DNA from: Dasypus novemcinctus
Lineage: Eukaryota > Chordata > Mammalia > Cingulata > Dasypodidae
Assembly (NCBI RefSeq): GCF_030445035.2
Contig: NC_080683.1
Location: 118,901,225 to 118,965,224, forward strand
DNA length: 64,000 bases
Direction: 5' to 3'
Shown: one piece after another, positions 23,401 to 33,639 of the stretch
How positions within the stretch are numbered: position 1 is the stretch's first letter
Layout: every line of letters begins with the position of its first letter
Notes under the pieces: model-generated
Seen by the model: the letters and a program-made list of their open reading frames with translations, nothing else
Database searches by the model: none
Told to the model about the DNA's origin: nothing
Position numbers and translations under genes: made by a program

Positions 23401-23890
23401 AGGAAGTCCAAAAAAGTTTATATGCTTCTTTTTTTCTTCTCAGAATTTAAAAAAAATTAACACATTTCAAATCAGCATGTCTGGTTCACCTGAGCTCCTT
23501 CATTGCCAAATCTGGAGGCAGGGACTGCTCCAGTTTCTCTGCTTTCCCTTTGTTGTTGATGACCAAGGTATTAAGGTATCTGCTGCATGGACTTTAAACT
23601 CCACATTCTCCTTATTTTTCTTGATCTGGACAGATTTGCCATCCTTTTGCCTGTCCTTGATTTCCTCAACTGCGTGGCATGGAGACAAGACATGACATAC
23701 GAGCATGGCCGATGATAGGAGGCAAGGAGGACAGAGAGGAGTGGGATTTCTGTCTCCACTCTACGCTACCTTTTAATCCACACAGCAGTCCTTTGAGGTA
23801 GAGAGTATTACACTTGCTTCCATATGAGGAAACTGAGGCACTGGGAGAGGTGAAGCAGGTTGCCTGACAAACACAGGAAGAGGCCTGGAT
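23360..23890 (-). mobile_element. MIR, antisense, split by a processed pseudogene
   Basis: The left part (about 23,360-23,430) has TATTAAGCACTTACTGTGTA and CCAGG. The right part (about 23,770-23,890) has TTTTAATCCACACAGCAGTC, CTTTGAGGTAGAGAGTATT and GAGGAAACTGAGGCACTGGG. Together they follow the reverse MIR consensus (TTATTGAGCGCTTACTATGTGCCAGG ... TTTAATCCTCACAACAACCC) with about 340 bp between them, occupied by the RPL38 retrocopy. Confidence 0.75.
23465..23690 (-). pseudogene. RPL38: RPL38 processed pseudogene (60S ribosomal protein eL38)
   Basis: The minus strand reads from ATGCC at 23680 to a TGA at 23486-23488 and matches the 70-residue large-subunit protein eL38, a small structural protein of cytosolic ribosomes. 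Readable segments are EEIKD, then [16 protein letters not shown] (family: KSVKIKKNKDNVKFKV), then out of frame the CTGGAGCAGTCCCTGCC stretch and GGCAATGAAGGAGCTC at the C terminus. The 3' UTR motif GAACCAGACATGCTGATT continues past the stop. There are no introns, so it is a retrocopy. Damage visible: about five codons lost in frame after EEIKD (the FLLTA region), a 1-bp deletion near the VHAA position that shifts the frame, and a shortened start region. It lies inside an MIR and cannot make the protein. Confidence 0.88.
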
Positions 23891-24784
23891 TTGAATCTAA
23901 CAGCCGAACCCCAGAGCCCACTTCCCCACCCCGGGTAGCCCTGTTCTTGTGTAAATCATGGTGGGAAAGTTCTTCAAAGGAAAGTTTAATCCTACCTTAT
24001 ACCTATGAAGCATCAAAACATGTCTCTCTGGAACCACATTTAATTTCTGTTGTGCTTCTCAAGAGTGAACTTTTGATTCTGCTATGAAATGGCCCTAAGG
24101 ACGTTCTATAAAGAACTTATTTATTCAGAATTCCTTATGGCCTGACTTAGATGATCTCTTAAATCTTCAGTTTGCAAAGTTCTTTATTTTTTTAAAGCAA
24201 TGTATTAGTTTATCTCTTGCAGCAGAGTGAACATTCACCACTGGTAGAGTTGGGGTGTTCTACCTGTGCTTCGGCATCCACCCTCTAATCATGTTTCCAG
24301 GGTTTCCTGGTTAAGCTGTCTGGACCTGCTGAGCACAGAGTGGCAAACACAGAGGGCCTGGACTGCAAGGGGGAGAAGCAGCTTTGATCCAGCTTGGGGC
24401 TAGGAAAACTGGAAAGAGCGTGCCGATCTAAACAAAATGTGGCTCGAGTTTTTGTCTAGGGCTAGTATCTCGTTAGCTGTATGATTAAGATGCTAACATA
24501 ATTTACAAATTTCAAAAATATATTTTTGATATATATGAAGACTCTTAAAAGTTATTTTGCCATTTGAAAATTCAACATCGTGTTTAACCAATGTAAAATG
24601 CGCTATTCGGAAAGGATACAAACTACCAATTTCCTATGTAATTAAACATTTCAATTTTGAGTGATAGAATTATCATGTTTATGTTTTTTAGAACATGAAA
24701 TTTAGTTGTCTCTTCTAGAGTCACTTTAACTGAAATATCTTTTATGTTCTCTCTCTTTACCCTATATATCCATAAACAGTTACA
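23891..24784. other. Unique DNA, no gene seen
   Basis: Mixed composition. The CAATGTATTAGTTTATCTCT phrase near 24,200 could be an eroded repeat edge, but nothing assignable was found. Confidence 0.4.
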
Positions 24785-24789
24785 ATAAC

Positions 24790-25304
24790 TGTCAGTTTGC
24801 CAGGGGCCTGCTGATGCAAAGCACCGGAAATGAGTTGGCTTTTATAAACGGGTTTATTTGGGATAAAAGCTTACATTTCTGAGGCCATGGAATGTCCAAA
24901 TCAAGGCACCATGAGGGATGCTTTCTCACCATAATCAACTACTCTTGATGTGGGGTTCCTGCCACGTGACAAAGATGGCCGCTGATCTCGGCAGTAGTCC
25001 CCGCCCTCCCCTCCAGATCCTTCTGTCTCCAGGACAGCTGTGGGCAACCAGGCATAGGGTGTGTCTCTTTCTGGGCCTCTTCCCTCAGTCTCCGGGCTTC
25101 TCTGCTTTCCTCTCTCTCTCACATGGCGGAATCAAAAATGGCAGCTTCCTTTCTCTCTGTGTGTCTCCATTTATCTCAGACCCAGCGAAGGCGGAGATTC
25201 ACTGACATAGTCCAAGCAAGGGCCACGTACCCGCAGGAATGGATTAGTTCAAAGGCATAATTGTTTTCTTTTTGGGATTTAGAAAAGAACTTCAAACTGA
25301 CACA
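24790..25304 (-). mobile_element. Xenarthran MaLR-like solo LTR, antisense
   Basis: It runs from TGTCAGTTTG to CAAACTGACACA. Flanks ATAAC (24785-24789) and AGAAC (25305-25309) are a likely 5-bp duplication with one change. It shares TGCTGATGCAAA, GGCTTTTATAAACGGGTTTA and AAGCTTACATTTCTGAGGCC with the other two copies; the TTTATT on the plus strand is the reversed AATAAA signal. GACAAAGATGGCCGC (about 24,967-24,981) is a near YY1 site at the position matching the sense copy at 18.8 kb. There is no internal retroviral sequence. The general plan (AATAAA near one end, TTTCTGAGGCC like MLT1 GTTCTGGAGGC) suggests a MaLR relative. Confidence 0.72.
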
Positions 25305-25309
25305 AGAAC

Positions 25310-25990
25310 CAAACTGAAGCAGATTGGAATCTCCCAATTTCACTTCAAAAATAGTGATGGTAAGTTCTGGGTTATCAAGTGCTCAACTCACTCTTCTGCG
25401 ATTCTAGGTCTGCCAATAAAATGATACTTTCCACAATTTTATTTTCTTCCAATTTAGATTATAGATACTTGCTGGAGTTGCTGTTTTTCAAACTTGTCGT
25501 GCTTCTTCCTTGAAAAAGAACACTTTTTCCCCACATTTGTTTTTGGTTTTATGTCCCAGGATGTTTACCTTTTGGGTTTCAATGGCAGGTTTTTTGGGGC
25601 TATCTACATAAAGACAAATTCATTTGGAAGCCAAATTTCATTACTTCTGCTACAAAGATAGGTCCAATAACAGATGCAACAGATTTTAACTACCCTTTCC
25701 ATGGGGATCACAGATGGCACTGATGTGAAAAACATCTGTGGCACAGGCCAGGAGAGATCATTGGCTTCCTCTTAGCACTGGGGCAAAGGATGTGGCAAAA
25801 AGATCTAAAGATGCCTCGGAAAAGCCAGCCTGCCCCACGTGCACACGCAACTTGTGATAAACCAATCGTGACAGACTCAGAGGCCATCTACCGGGACCCA
25901 CTGTGGAACCAGGCTCGTCCCACCCTGCTTGCAGAAACTGGAATGAAGAAAAGCCACAAGAAATTGGTTGCAATTAAAAATAGACACGGC
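25310..25990. other. Unclassified DNA before an L1 3' end
   Basis: There is no gene. The segment may include more of the L1M that ends at about 26,346, but similarity is not clear by eye. Confidence 0.35.
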
Positions 25991-26346
25991 CGAGAGAAGC
26001 AACAAAGTGTTGATACATGACACAGTGTGGATGAACCTGGACGGCATCGTGCTGAGTGAAACGGGCCAGACACAAAAGAGCAAATATCATATGATTCCAC
26101 TTATATGATATATCTAGGAATAGCAAATTTGTGGAGACAGAAAGTAGGGCTGGAGAAGGGGGAGTGGGGAGGCACTGCTTCACGGGGACAGAGTTCTTAT
26201 TTGGGGGATGCAAGAGTTTTGAGGATGGATGGTGACGATGGTCACACAATGGCTTGACTGTAAGTAATGCTGTTGAATGGTTCACCTATAAATGGCCAAA
26301 TGGCAAATTTTGTGCCATATGTATGTTACCACAATAAAATTAAAAA
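25991..26346 (+). mobile_element. L1M 3' end, sense
   Basis: The typical L1M 3' UTR phrases occur in order: GTGGATGAACCTGGACGGCA, GTGCTGAGTGAAACGGGCCA, GACACAAAAG, ATATGATTCCACTTATATGA, GAGACAGAAAGTAG, GGATGGATGGTGACGATGG, and a terminal TTACCACAATAAAATTAAAA. It is non-coding and strongly 5'-truncated. Confidence 0.85.
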
Positions 26347-26397
26347 CAACACTACTCCCACCTCCCACAATATTCCTGGTTAAAAATAAAAAGACCA

Positions 26398-26921
26398 TGT
26401 TTCAGCTTGCTAAAGGCTGCTAAGGCAATATACCAGAAATCCTCCTTTCCAATGGGGATTTATTTTTACTTTCTGAGGCTGTGAAAGTGCCCAAATCAAG
26501 GCAATATCAGGATAAGTTTTCTCCTCGAGCTGCAGCTGTGGGCCAGCAGGCACGCGGTGGTGTCCACTTGTCTCCCCCCTCTCCTCCGGGCCTCGATGTT
26601 TTCAGCTTCTGGCTTCAGTGGCTTCCTCTCAGCTTCTGTGTTCGTTGGATTTCAGCTTCTGGCTACTGGCAGCTTCTCTTTCAGCTGCAAGGAATTTCTC
26701 TCTGTCTCTGCGGGCTTTTTCTCTGTATATTCTTTCCATGTATAAAGGACGCCAGCAAAAGGATTAAGACCCACCCTGGGTTATGCCTTACTGAGTAATT
26801 GAATCAAATGGCTTTTAACTGACTCTGATCTAATAAGGTTCACAATAGGTTCACATCCACAGGAACAGACCAATATAAGAACATAATTTTCTGAGGCCCA
26901 CAAAGGGCTCAAACTACCACA
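26398..26921 (-). mobile_element. Xenarthran MaLR-like solo LTR, antisense, third copy
   Basis: It runs from TGTTTCAGCTTGC to CTCAAACTACCACA, flanked by GACCA (26393-26397) and GACAA (26922-26926), a 5-bp duplication with one change. It shares ATACCAGAAAT, GGGGATTTATTTTTAC, TTTCTGAGGCTGTGAAAGTG and CCCAAATCAAGGCA with the 24.8 kb copy, and lies in the same orientation 1.1 kb downstream. The middle part (TTTCAGCTTCTGGCT repeated at about 26,610-26,680) differs from the other copies, so it belongs to a separate subfamily. Confidence 0.72.
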
Positions 26922-27129
26922 GACAATAAAGACTTGTGCATGGGAGAAGCATTTCACTGCGCAGGATGACAGCTGCAGCGGGGCTGACTCCCCTTGCTCT
27001 GCTACAGGTTATATATCTACAGGTAAATGAAGCAGCAAGGTAAGTAGGTGCAATCAGAATTGGAAAGAGGACCAAGAAAAAAGTGGGGCCATGCTGTATA
27101 TTAACAGTGTTGACAATGCCATGTGGGCT

Positions 27130-27260
27130 TAGATGAGTCATTTATTTGTTGATCCATTTAACAAATATTCTCTAGCACCTGCTATGTGCCTGCTGCTAGG
27201 AGACATGGACTTGCAAATAAACATGCTTCCTGCCTTCCAGGAGCTCACAGTCCTGGCGGG
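27130..27260 (-). mobile_element. L2 3' end, antisense
   Basis: ATTTAACAAATATTCTCTAG then CACCTGCTATGTGCCTG and CTTCCAGGAGCTCACAGTC follow the reverse L2 3' end (CAACAAATATTTATTGAGCACCTACTATGTGCCAGG). It is an ancient fragment. Confidence 0.75.
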
Positions 27261-27332
27261 AGCCTTCGTTCAGTGTGAAGCAGCAGCACCGGTGTGAAGG
27301 TAAATATACCCGGTACCATTTTGTTTCTTTTT

Positions 27333-27753
27333 TTTAAATCTTAGATTTATTTTTTTATTTCTCTCCCCTTTCCCCCCAGTCCCCCCCCATTGTCTGCTCT
27401 CTATGCCCATTCACTGTATGTTCTTCTGTGATGGCTTCTATCCTTATCACCGGCACCGGGAATCTGTGTTTCTTTTTGTTGCATCATCTTGTTGTGTCAG
27501 CTCTCTGTGTGTGCGGCACCATTCTTGGGCAGGCTGCACTTTCTTTCACGCTGGATGGCTCTCCTTACAGAGCACACTCCTTGCGCGTGGGGCTCCTCTA
27601 TGTGGGGGACACCCCTGCGTGGCACGGCACTCCTTGCACACATCAGCACTGCACACGGGCTAGCTCCACATGGGTCAAGGAGGTCTGGGGTTTGAACCAT
27701 GGACCTCCCATGTGGTAGGTGGATGCCCTATCCATTGGACCAAGTCCACTTCC
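27333..27753 (-). mobile_element. DAS-SINE, antisense, 17-bp target duplication
   Basis: Exact flanking copies of CCATTTTGTTTCTTTTT (27316-27332 and 27754-27770) define the insertion. The order is tail, C-rich stretch, TGTGTCAGCTCTCTGTGTG body, and a head with GGTTTGAACCATGG (degraded B box) and a CATTGGACCAAG A-box region. The duplication of this T-rich site fits L1 endonuclease cutting. Confidence 0.95.
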
Positions 27754-27834
27754 CCATTTTGTTTCTTTTTACCCTCCTCAAGGCTTGTATTCATACAGTC
27801 CACGAGGTTGACTGCCACAAGCTCTAAACATTAA

Positions 27835-28035
27835 TATTGATATAGTGATAAGCATTTTACGCATATTAACTCCCTGAGTCCTCATACAATTCTCTGAGGC
27901 AGGGGAGCTACTAATATCCGCATTTCACATGTGACAAGCAGGGGCATGGGGGATGGAAAGGATTCATGCAGGGTTCCACAGCTTCTCAGCCAGTTCTGGG
28001 AGGTGAACCTAGGTGGACTCTGCTCTTAATCATGG
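27835..28035 (-). mobile_element. MIR, antisense
   Basis: GATAAGCATTTTACGCATATT, AACTCCCTGAGTCCTCATAC, TCTCTGAGGCAGGGGAGCTA and CCGCATTTCACATGTGACAAG line up with the reverse MIR consensus up to the CTGGGAGGTGAACCTAGG end. Confidence 0.7.
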
Positions 28036-28635
28036 CTCTGGTGGGACTTCCTGGAAGCCTTCATCCAGAACATTGGGAAGGATGTGACCCCGTGGTCATG
28101 TCGTTTGTGCTGCCTGAGTACCCAGCATGTGTGGAGCTTTGAGACGTGTTATTGGTCACTGGCCTCACCAGCCAGCAGGGAAGAGAGGCTTGGCACCTGA
28201 GTGATGTTGGCAAACTCCTTCCAATGCAGTCTGAATCCTCCTTTATGACAGCCGGGCGACTGCAGGTAGCAGGGCTTTATGTACAACAAACTCCGGGGAA
28301 GCCAGAAGGACCCGAAACCAGCTCAGCTCTCATGGGCCAGGTAGGTCTGGGCACTTGGACCCCCGAAGCTCTAGGAAGGTGCTGGGGGACCTGGTGGCCC
28401 AGCAGCCTCTCCAAGAGGAGGCTGTCGCTGGAAAGATCTTCACGCTGCTCTGTCCCCAGGGGCCTCTCTCACTACTTTTATTCGCGTCTTCTTATCATGT
28501 GCGGCTTGCGTTGCTTCACGACCTTGACTGCTTATTATTTCCATGGAGCTGTGCTGTTGTCGGGGCTGTGATCCTCAGGTCCACATGTTCCATATAGACC
28601 TGACTACCAAGAGCACATATTATTCCCTGTCTTAC
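28036..28635. other. Unique DNA, no gene seen
   Basis: The 141-codon frame at 28,146-28,571 has no family resemblance and no splice context that I trust. Confidence 0.4.
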
Positions 28636-28963
28636 AGGTCATTTGCCTCTCTGCACCCTCTCCTCCCTGAGCAGTGCTGTGCTGCAGGGGACAAACTCGG
28701 AGAACTACAGTTCCCAGAATCCCTTTCACACTGCCTTCCTGTCAGGTTTGGCCAATGGGAGGCACTTGTGGGAGGTTTGGGGGTGGGGAGAAGGGAGAAG
28801 CCAGAGCATTTCTACCCCCTTGGCCCATCTCTCTGTTGTAGGGAGTGGCTGTGTCTCCTCCAGATGCCAGCACCCTCGCCCTCTGTGGTCCCAGCTCCTG
28901 TGGACAACCCCTCCCTTTGTGGTCCCAGACCCTCTGATGAGACCTGGCTTAAGGTGCTTGGTT
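28636..28963 (+). repeat. Unnamed interspersed repeat, plus orientation (inverted-pair arm A)
   Basis: About 300 bp matches, in reverse complement, the segment at about 30,620-30,922; by eye identity is around 85%. Shared landmarks are TTTGCCTCTCTGCACCCTCT, GAACTACA.TTCCCAGA.TCC, GGCCAATGGGAGGCACT, GGTGGGGAGAAGGGAGAAGC and TGTCTCCTCCAGATGCCAG. ACTACAGTTCCCAGAAT (28704-28720) resembles the ZNF143 motif, and a CCAAT box follows about 36 bp later. I do not recognise the family. Confidence 0.75.
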
Positions 28964-30619
28964 TAGGACATTGCGGATGGCCAGTCTGGAGTCCCCTGCC
29001 CTCGACTGGGGAGCTGACCCCTGCCCTGCCCACTCATCTGTGGCCAGGTGGTTCTCATACCTAGCCCTGGGTGTGTCCGGAGCTTAGGGAAGGAGGTGCT
29101 AGGTGTGTCAGGCACTCTGAGAATCTGAGAAGGGTGTAGTGAAACTGTCAATATGCATAGCTTTTCCAGCATAAACATGTATTTCTTCCCACACTGAGTG
29201 CCTACGTGACCCATGGCAATAATTGGCATAGCTGGCAGTCCAGGGAACAGAAGAAGAATCTGTTGATTAGAATGGAAAGAGAATCAGGGGAAAGGACCAT
29301 GAAAGAGAATTCCATGAATATTACATTTTGAACATAGATCTAAAAATAGAGTTAATAATGTGGGTAATTATGAAGTTGTTGATAATAAAGTGATCGGAAG
29401 GAAAGGAATCACAAGAGATTATCTAGATCATTTTCCCATGCCAAGAGAATAAAAAACGTGGTTGTCAACTATTTAAACACTTACATCCCTAAACCTAGAG
29501 ATGAATGTGTTCCTGAGAAATTGCCGCAGTAGGAAACCTGCCCGGCCCTCCACCTTGGTCGCCTGTGTCCCTTATGCTGCTTTATTTTCCTTCTTAGCCT
29601 TTTCAACAACTGCACTTAGTTTTTATGTTTTTTCATTATTATTTTATGTTTTTTATGAAAAAAGCAGCTCCGTCTTTTTTGTCCATTGCTTTCCCTTCAG
29701 TGCCTAAAAAGTGTCTTGCATAACAGTTAAAATTTTCATTGAATAAATGAATCGATTAATACATGTATTGAAAAATGTCTCCAGGAACATACACTAGCTG
29801 TTAATCATATCCACCCTGGGGAATACAATGAGCAAAGCTGTGAGGGAATTGTTGGGAGAAGGGGGTAGGATAGCATCGCATTATTTTATTACCCTTTATA
29901 CTGCTTATATTTTGCATTACTTAATGCAAATTACTTAAGTCACTTAAAAAAGTGACTTGATTTACATGCACAAACATGTAAAGACTTATGTAGCTATTAT
30001 GTGTAAGGCAAATATATGTTTATAAATATCCTATTGTCTTTTTCAATGCGTATGTCAATTTTCTATAGCAAGGTGGTAAGTTTCTTTATAGGAGGATTCA
30101 CATTTTAAGATCTATTTTTAGTATTTAGTAAGAAATTAAGGTATAACTATTGCACGAATGTCTGGGAGAAACAAAACAGCACTGACACTGATTTTTAGAA
30201 TAAAAATTCCCTCCCAATGTCTTGCAACAATCTTTCATCAGTACTCAGTAAAATAATAAAAATTGATGTTAAGAATACTTGCAAATATTTAAGATATACT
30301 TGACCATAAACATAAATAGAATCATTTTGTAAGGGTACAAATTAAACCGACACATATAATAACTTTATTTTAAGACTCTAAAATTGCAAAAGTAAGTAGA
30401 TGAGTCAAGACCTAGTCAGAAAACAGAGCCTATTACAGGTACAGTTCAGTAAAAATATTGATTATGGGGAAATCTTTATGGAGGTATGGGAAGAGCTGCA
30501 AAGCCAGGCAACCTAGAGACTAGCAAGGGCCTGCTAGACCCCTCTCCCTCGCTCACGTCTGGAGGAGACACAGAAGGATGCAGTGCCACAGAGGCCAAGA
30601 CCCCCGGTGGGTTCTGGGA
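28964..30619. other. AT-rich spacer between the inverted repeats
   Basis: There is no exon. It is mostly AT-rich from 29,260 on, with many short A/T runs and no repeat that I can name. The left end of the minus-strand arm may extend into 30,480-30,619, which has no partner in arm A. Confidence 0.4.
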
Positions 30620-30922
30620 CCACACCCTGGGGTCACAAAGCAAAGGGTCGTCTACAGGGGCTGGGACCAGAGAGGGAGAGGGTCCTGGCATCTGGAGGAG
30701 ACATAGCTACTCCCTAAAGTAGAGAGATTGGGGGAGAAATACTCTGGCTTCTCCCTTCTCCCCACCCTCAAGTCTCCCACCAGTGCCTCCCATTGGCCCA
30801 GCCTAACAGGAAGTCAGTGTGAAAGGGACTCTGGGAAATGTAGTTCTCAGTTTGCCCCCTGCAGCGCAGCACAGCTAGGGGAAGAGAGGGTGCAGAGAGG
30901 CAAACGACCTGCGCAGATGGTG
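30620..30922 (-). repeat. Unnamed interspersed repeat, minus orientation (inverted-pair arm B)
   Basis: This is the reverse complement of the 28.6 kb arm over about 300 bp. On the minus strand it has ACTACATTTCCCAGAGT (30828-30844), GGCCAATGGGAGGCACT and TGTCTCCTCCAGATGCCAG. The two arms diverge at many positions, so they are separate old insertions rather than a fresh inverted duplication. Confidence 0.75.
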
Positions 30923-31174
30923 TAGTAGAGGGAATATGTGATTTTCATAGAATAGTCAAGCCTACATAGAAGATTTTCATTTTATATAACATTTACTCAA
31001 GTATATTTGGATAAGTATATCAGTGTAGATTGAAAACAGTATTAATAGTTTCCCATCCTACCTGTTTTTAGACTCAAGAATCCTTTTCACAGCAATATAT
31101 AATATTACCATCACTTTGTTAATCATTTCTTCTTGTGTTAAGTGCATGTTATGGCATAAAAAATAAATACATAT

Positions 31175-31443
31175 GGAAGCGGCTGTGGCTCAACTAGTTG
31201 GGCTCCCGTCTACCATACCCTGGGTTCACATCCCAGGGCCTCCTTGTGAAGGCAGGCTCGCCCATGCACTGCGGAGAGCTGACGACCTGTGCGCTGCGGG
31301 GATGGCGTAGCAAGATGACACAGGAAAGGGAGACAAGCAGATACAGAAAAAATGAGCGGCAAATGGACACAGAGAAGAGACAGCAAAGGATGGAACAAGC
31401 CGCAAGGGGGGGGGGGGATAAAAAAATAAATAAATCTTTAAAA
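31175..31443 (+). mobile_element. DAS-SINE, short form, sense, 14-bp target duplication
   Basis: Flanks AAATAAATACATAT (31161-31174) and AAATAAACACATAT (31444-31457) differ at one base. The head is AAGCGGCTGTGGCTCAAC (A box) and GGGTTCACATCCC (B box). The body is the shorter GCCCATGCACTGCGGAGAGC type also seen at 38.9 kb and lacks the GCAAGGAGTG repeats. A run of 11 G precedes the AAATAAATAAATC tail. Confidence 0.93.
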
Positions 31444-31457
31444 AAATAAACACATAT

Positions 31458-32084
31458 TGCATTGCTTGCTTGACGTTAGGGATTTTTGCATCTCTGCTAA
31501 AAAAAAAAGAAATGTTTTAAAGATCTTTTTTTAATGATTTGTTTCTAAATGACAAACTAAGATTTTGAAGCTATGTTTGTCAGCATTTCTTATGGAAACT
31601 CTCTCACAATAAATTAAAAGCCAAATTAGACATAACTGTCATTATACTTTCTCTTTTTAACTTTGGTGTTTTTGAATTCCTGGAGACATCTCAATGTGAT
31701 ATGTAGAAATTTAAATGGAATTAATGTACCTTATGGATCCACTGAGGATCTTCTTGAGCTGGGTTTGTAGAATTAGTATCATTTACTGCTTTTGACCAAC
31801 TATATAACTGAAAAGGTTTTTCCCAGTGATTTATGCCACCATAAAATACTTGGTCTTATTTCTGTTAACTATGATTTGGAAGATGTAGTAAGTAAAATGT
31901 TAATGAATGTGTTGAATGATTTGGATTAACTGGAATGACAAAAATGCCTTAAGCAAGGAGTGATAGTTTGCGACTATCGGCAAACCCATAGATAAAACTG
32001 TTATTTACTTTGTGTCCTTAGAAATCTGACTGATCCAGAGCAATACCAAAATGTTAGAGCTGCTCTTTGATCATCATTCCTGCT
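31458..32084. other. AT-rich DNA, no gene seen
   Basis: Nothing assignable was found by eye. Confidence 0.4.
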
Positions 32085-32300
32085 TTTTCTTCCTAAATTT
32101 TTTATTATGGAAAATTTAAACTGTAACCTAGATAAAAGTCACCCCATGGACTATTCACCAGGCTTCGACAAGCATCAGCTCAGGTTCAGTCTTGTTTTAT
32201 ATATACTCCTATCCCATCCTTTCCCTCTCTTCCTGAACTCCACTGGACTATTTTAAAGACAATCTCAGACATCATAACACTTCATCCCGGGCTTGAAGGT
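32085..32300 (-). mobile_element. L1M 3' fragment, antisense (tentative)
   Basis: TTTTATTATGGAAAATTTAA, AAAAGTCACCCCATGGACTA, TTCACCAGGCTTCGACAAGC, ACTATTTTAAAGACAATCTC and AGACATCATAACACTTCATC match the phrase order of a common old L1M 3' region in reverse. Confidence 0.65.
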
Positions 32301-33639
32301 GTCTTTTGATGGAGAGCACTGGTGGCTTTCCATTCGCTTGTGTGGTAGAATGGTCAACACGCAGGTTACCTGCTTCCTCCTATTGGGCAAGCGCATGGGG
32401 AATTACTAGGGAGATGAGAGCTTCGTTGCGTGGCTCTAGGTGCAGGTTCTAGGAAAACAGTCTTGTCAGATGCACAGGTCGTTCTTAGGAGGGGGCACAC
32501 AGAGGATGTCCTGTGGCATGCGTTTAAAAATCAGATCCCGATGCAGTCATCTGGTCCAAAGGACCACCCCAGGGAAAGAGGAGTTTGGTCAGGTATCCTT
32601 TAGAGGCTGTCACAAAAACTCTAGAAACTTGAACTTGCTCTTCACCAGGAGTGGCAAGAGCCACCCAGAAGGGTTGTGCTGGTGAAGGACGAGAGGACTT
32701 TGTGGAAAAATAAGCAGAGGAAGGATTTCTTGAAGGCAGACTTTCTCTTCTCACACTACACAGCCTCCCTGGAAAACAACATCCTGTCCAGGGCATCGTT
32801 TCCTACCTGGGCTGATTGCTCTCCGACCTGCCCCCGGGCATCCCTGCCCCTCGGCATTCCTGCCCCTTGGCATCTCCCTCAGCCCAGGGTCAGTGTGAGT
32901 GGATGGTTCTACACACGTGCACAGGCTCCTCCTCTTGGACAGGTCTGAGGTGGGCCTGATCGCTTGAATGTGCTGTGCCCTCACCCCTCCTTATTTGTTT
33001 TCTGACTCATGCCCTCATCCAATAAGAAACACAGGAGAGGAGATAGAGAATTATAGCTTTCTTACCTCTTTCCCATAACCCTCAGGCTACCCGATCACTA
33101 GTTCTTGTCCTGCCTGCCTCTTAAAAGCCTCCCAATTTCTCTCTCTTATTACCAGGGCCCCTGCTTGGGTTTAGACTTTTTTTTTTTTTTTTGAGAAGTA
33201 GTGAACTTGTCTTAGAACCAATTCATTCTCCACCTTGCTGTTAGAAACACATTGGATATGCAAATCTCCTATCTCTCAAATCTTAGATTCTTCCGACTTA
33301 CCATTTTGTATGATAAATACTAACCAGAGTGTCTGTCTAGCCCTACCTACTGGTTAAACTCAACTGGTATTTCTTACTTTGATCTGTATCATCCATCTAC
33401 ATGGAAATACACAGAGTTCTCCAACTAGGCCAAAGGCAGATTATGGCTCCTGGGTCTGATTCAGATGGAGCACGAGATTCTGCCTTTCTAACAGGAACCT
33501 GGCTAATGGTGCTGGCCCATGGTCACAGGGCTAAGGACCTACTTACCTTTAACTATCAGCAGAGTCAAAGTTGCTCCTTCTCCTTGTCATTCATTCTGTT
33601 TTAACTGCTCTCTGCCTTCTGCCATTTTATTTTGCTGAA
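32301..33639. other. Unique DNA, no gene seen
   Basis: It contains a T16 run at about 33,178-33,193 with no clear retroposed body beside it. There are no exons. Confidence 0.4.

Noticed and set aside
24790-25304. DNA transposon, because the ends TGTCAGTTTG and CAAACTGACA are inverted over 10 bp
   Set aside because: The other two copies do not keep the inverted ends, all three have 5-bp duplications, and an AATAAA lies near one end. An LTR explains these better, though a search should confirm.
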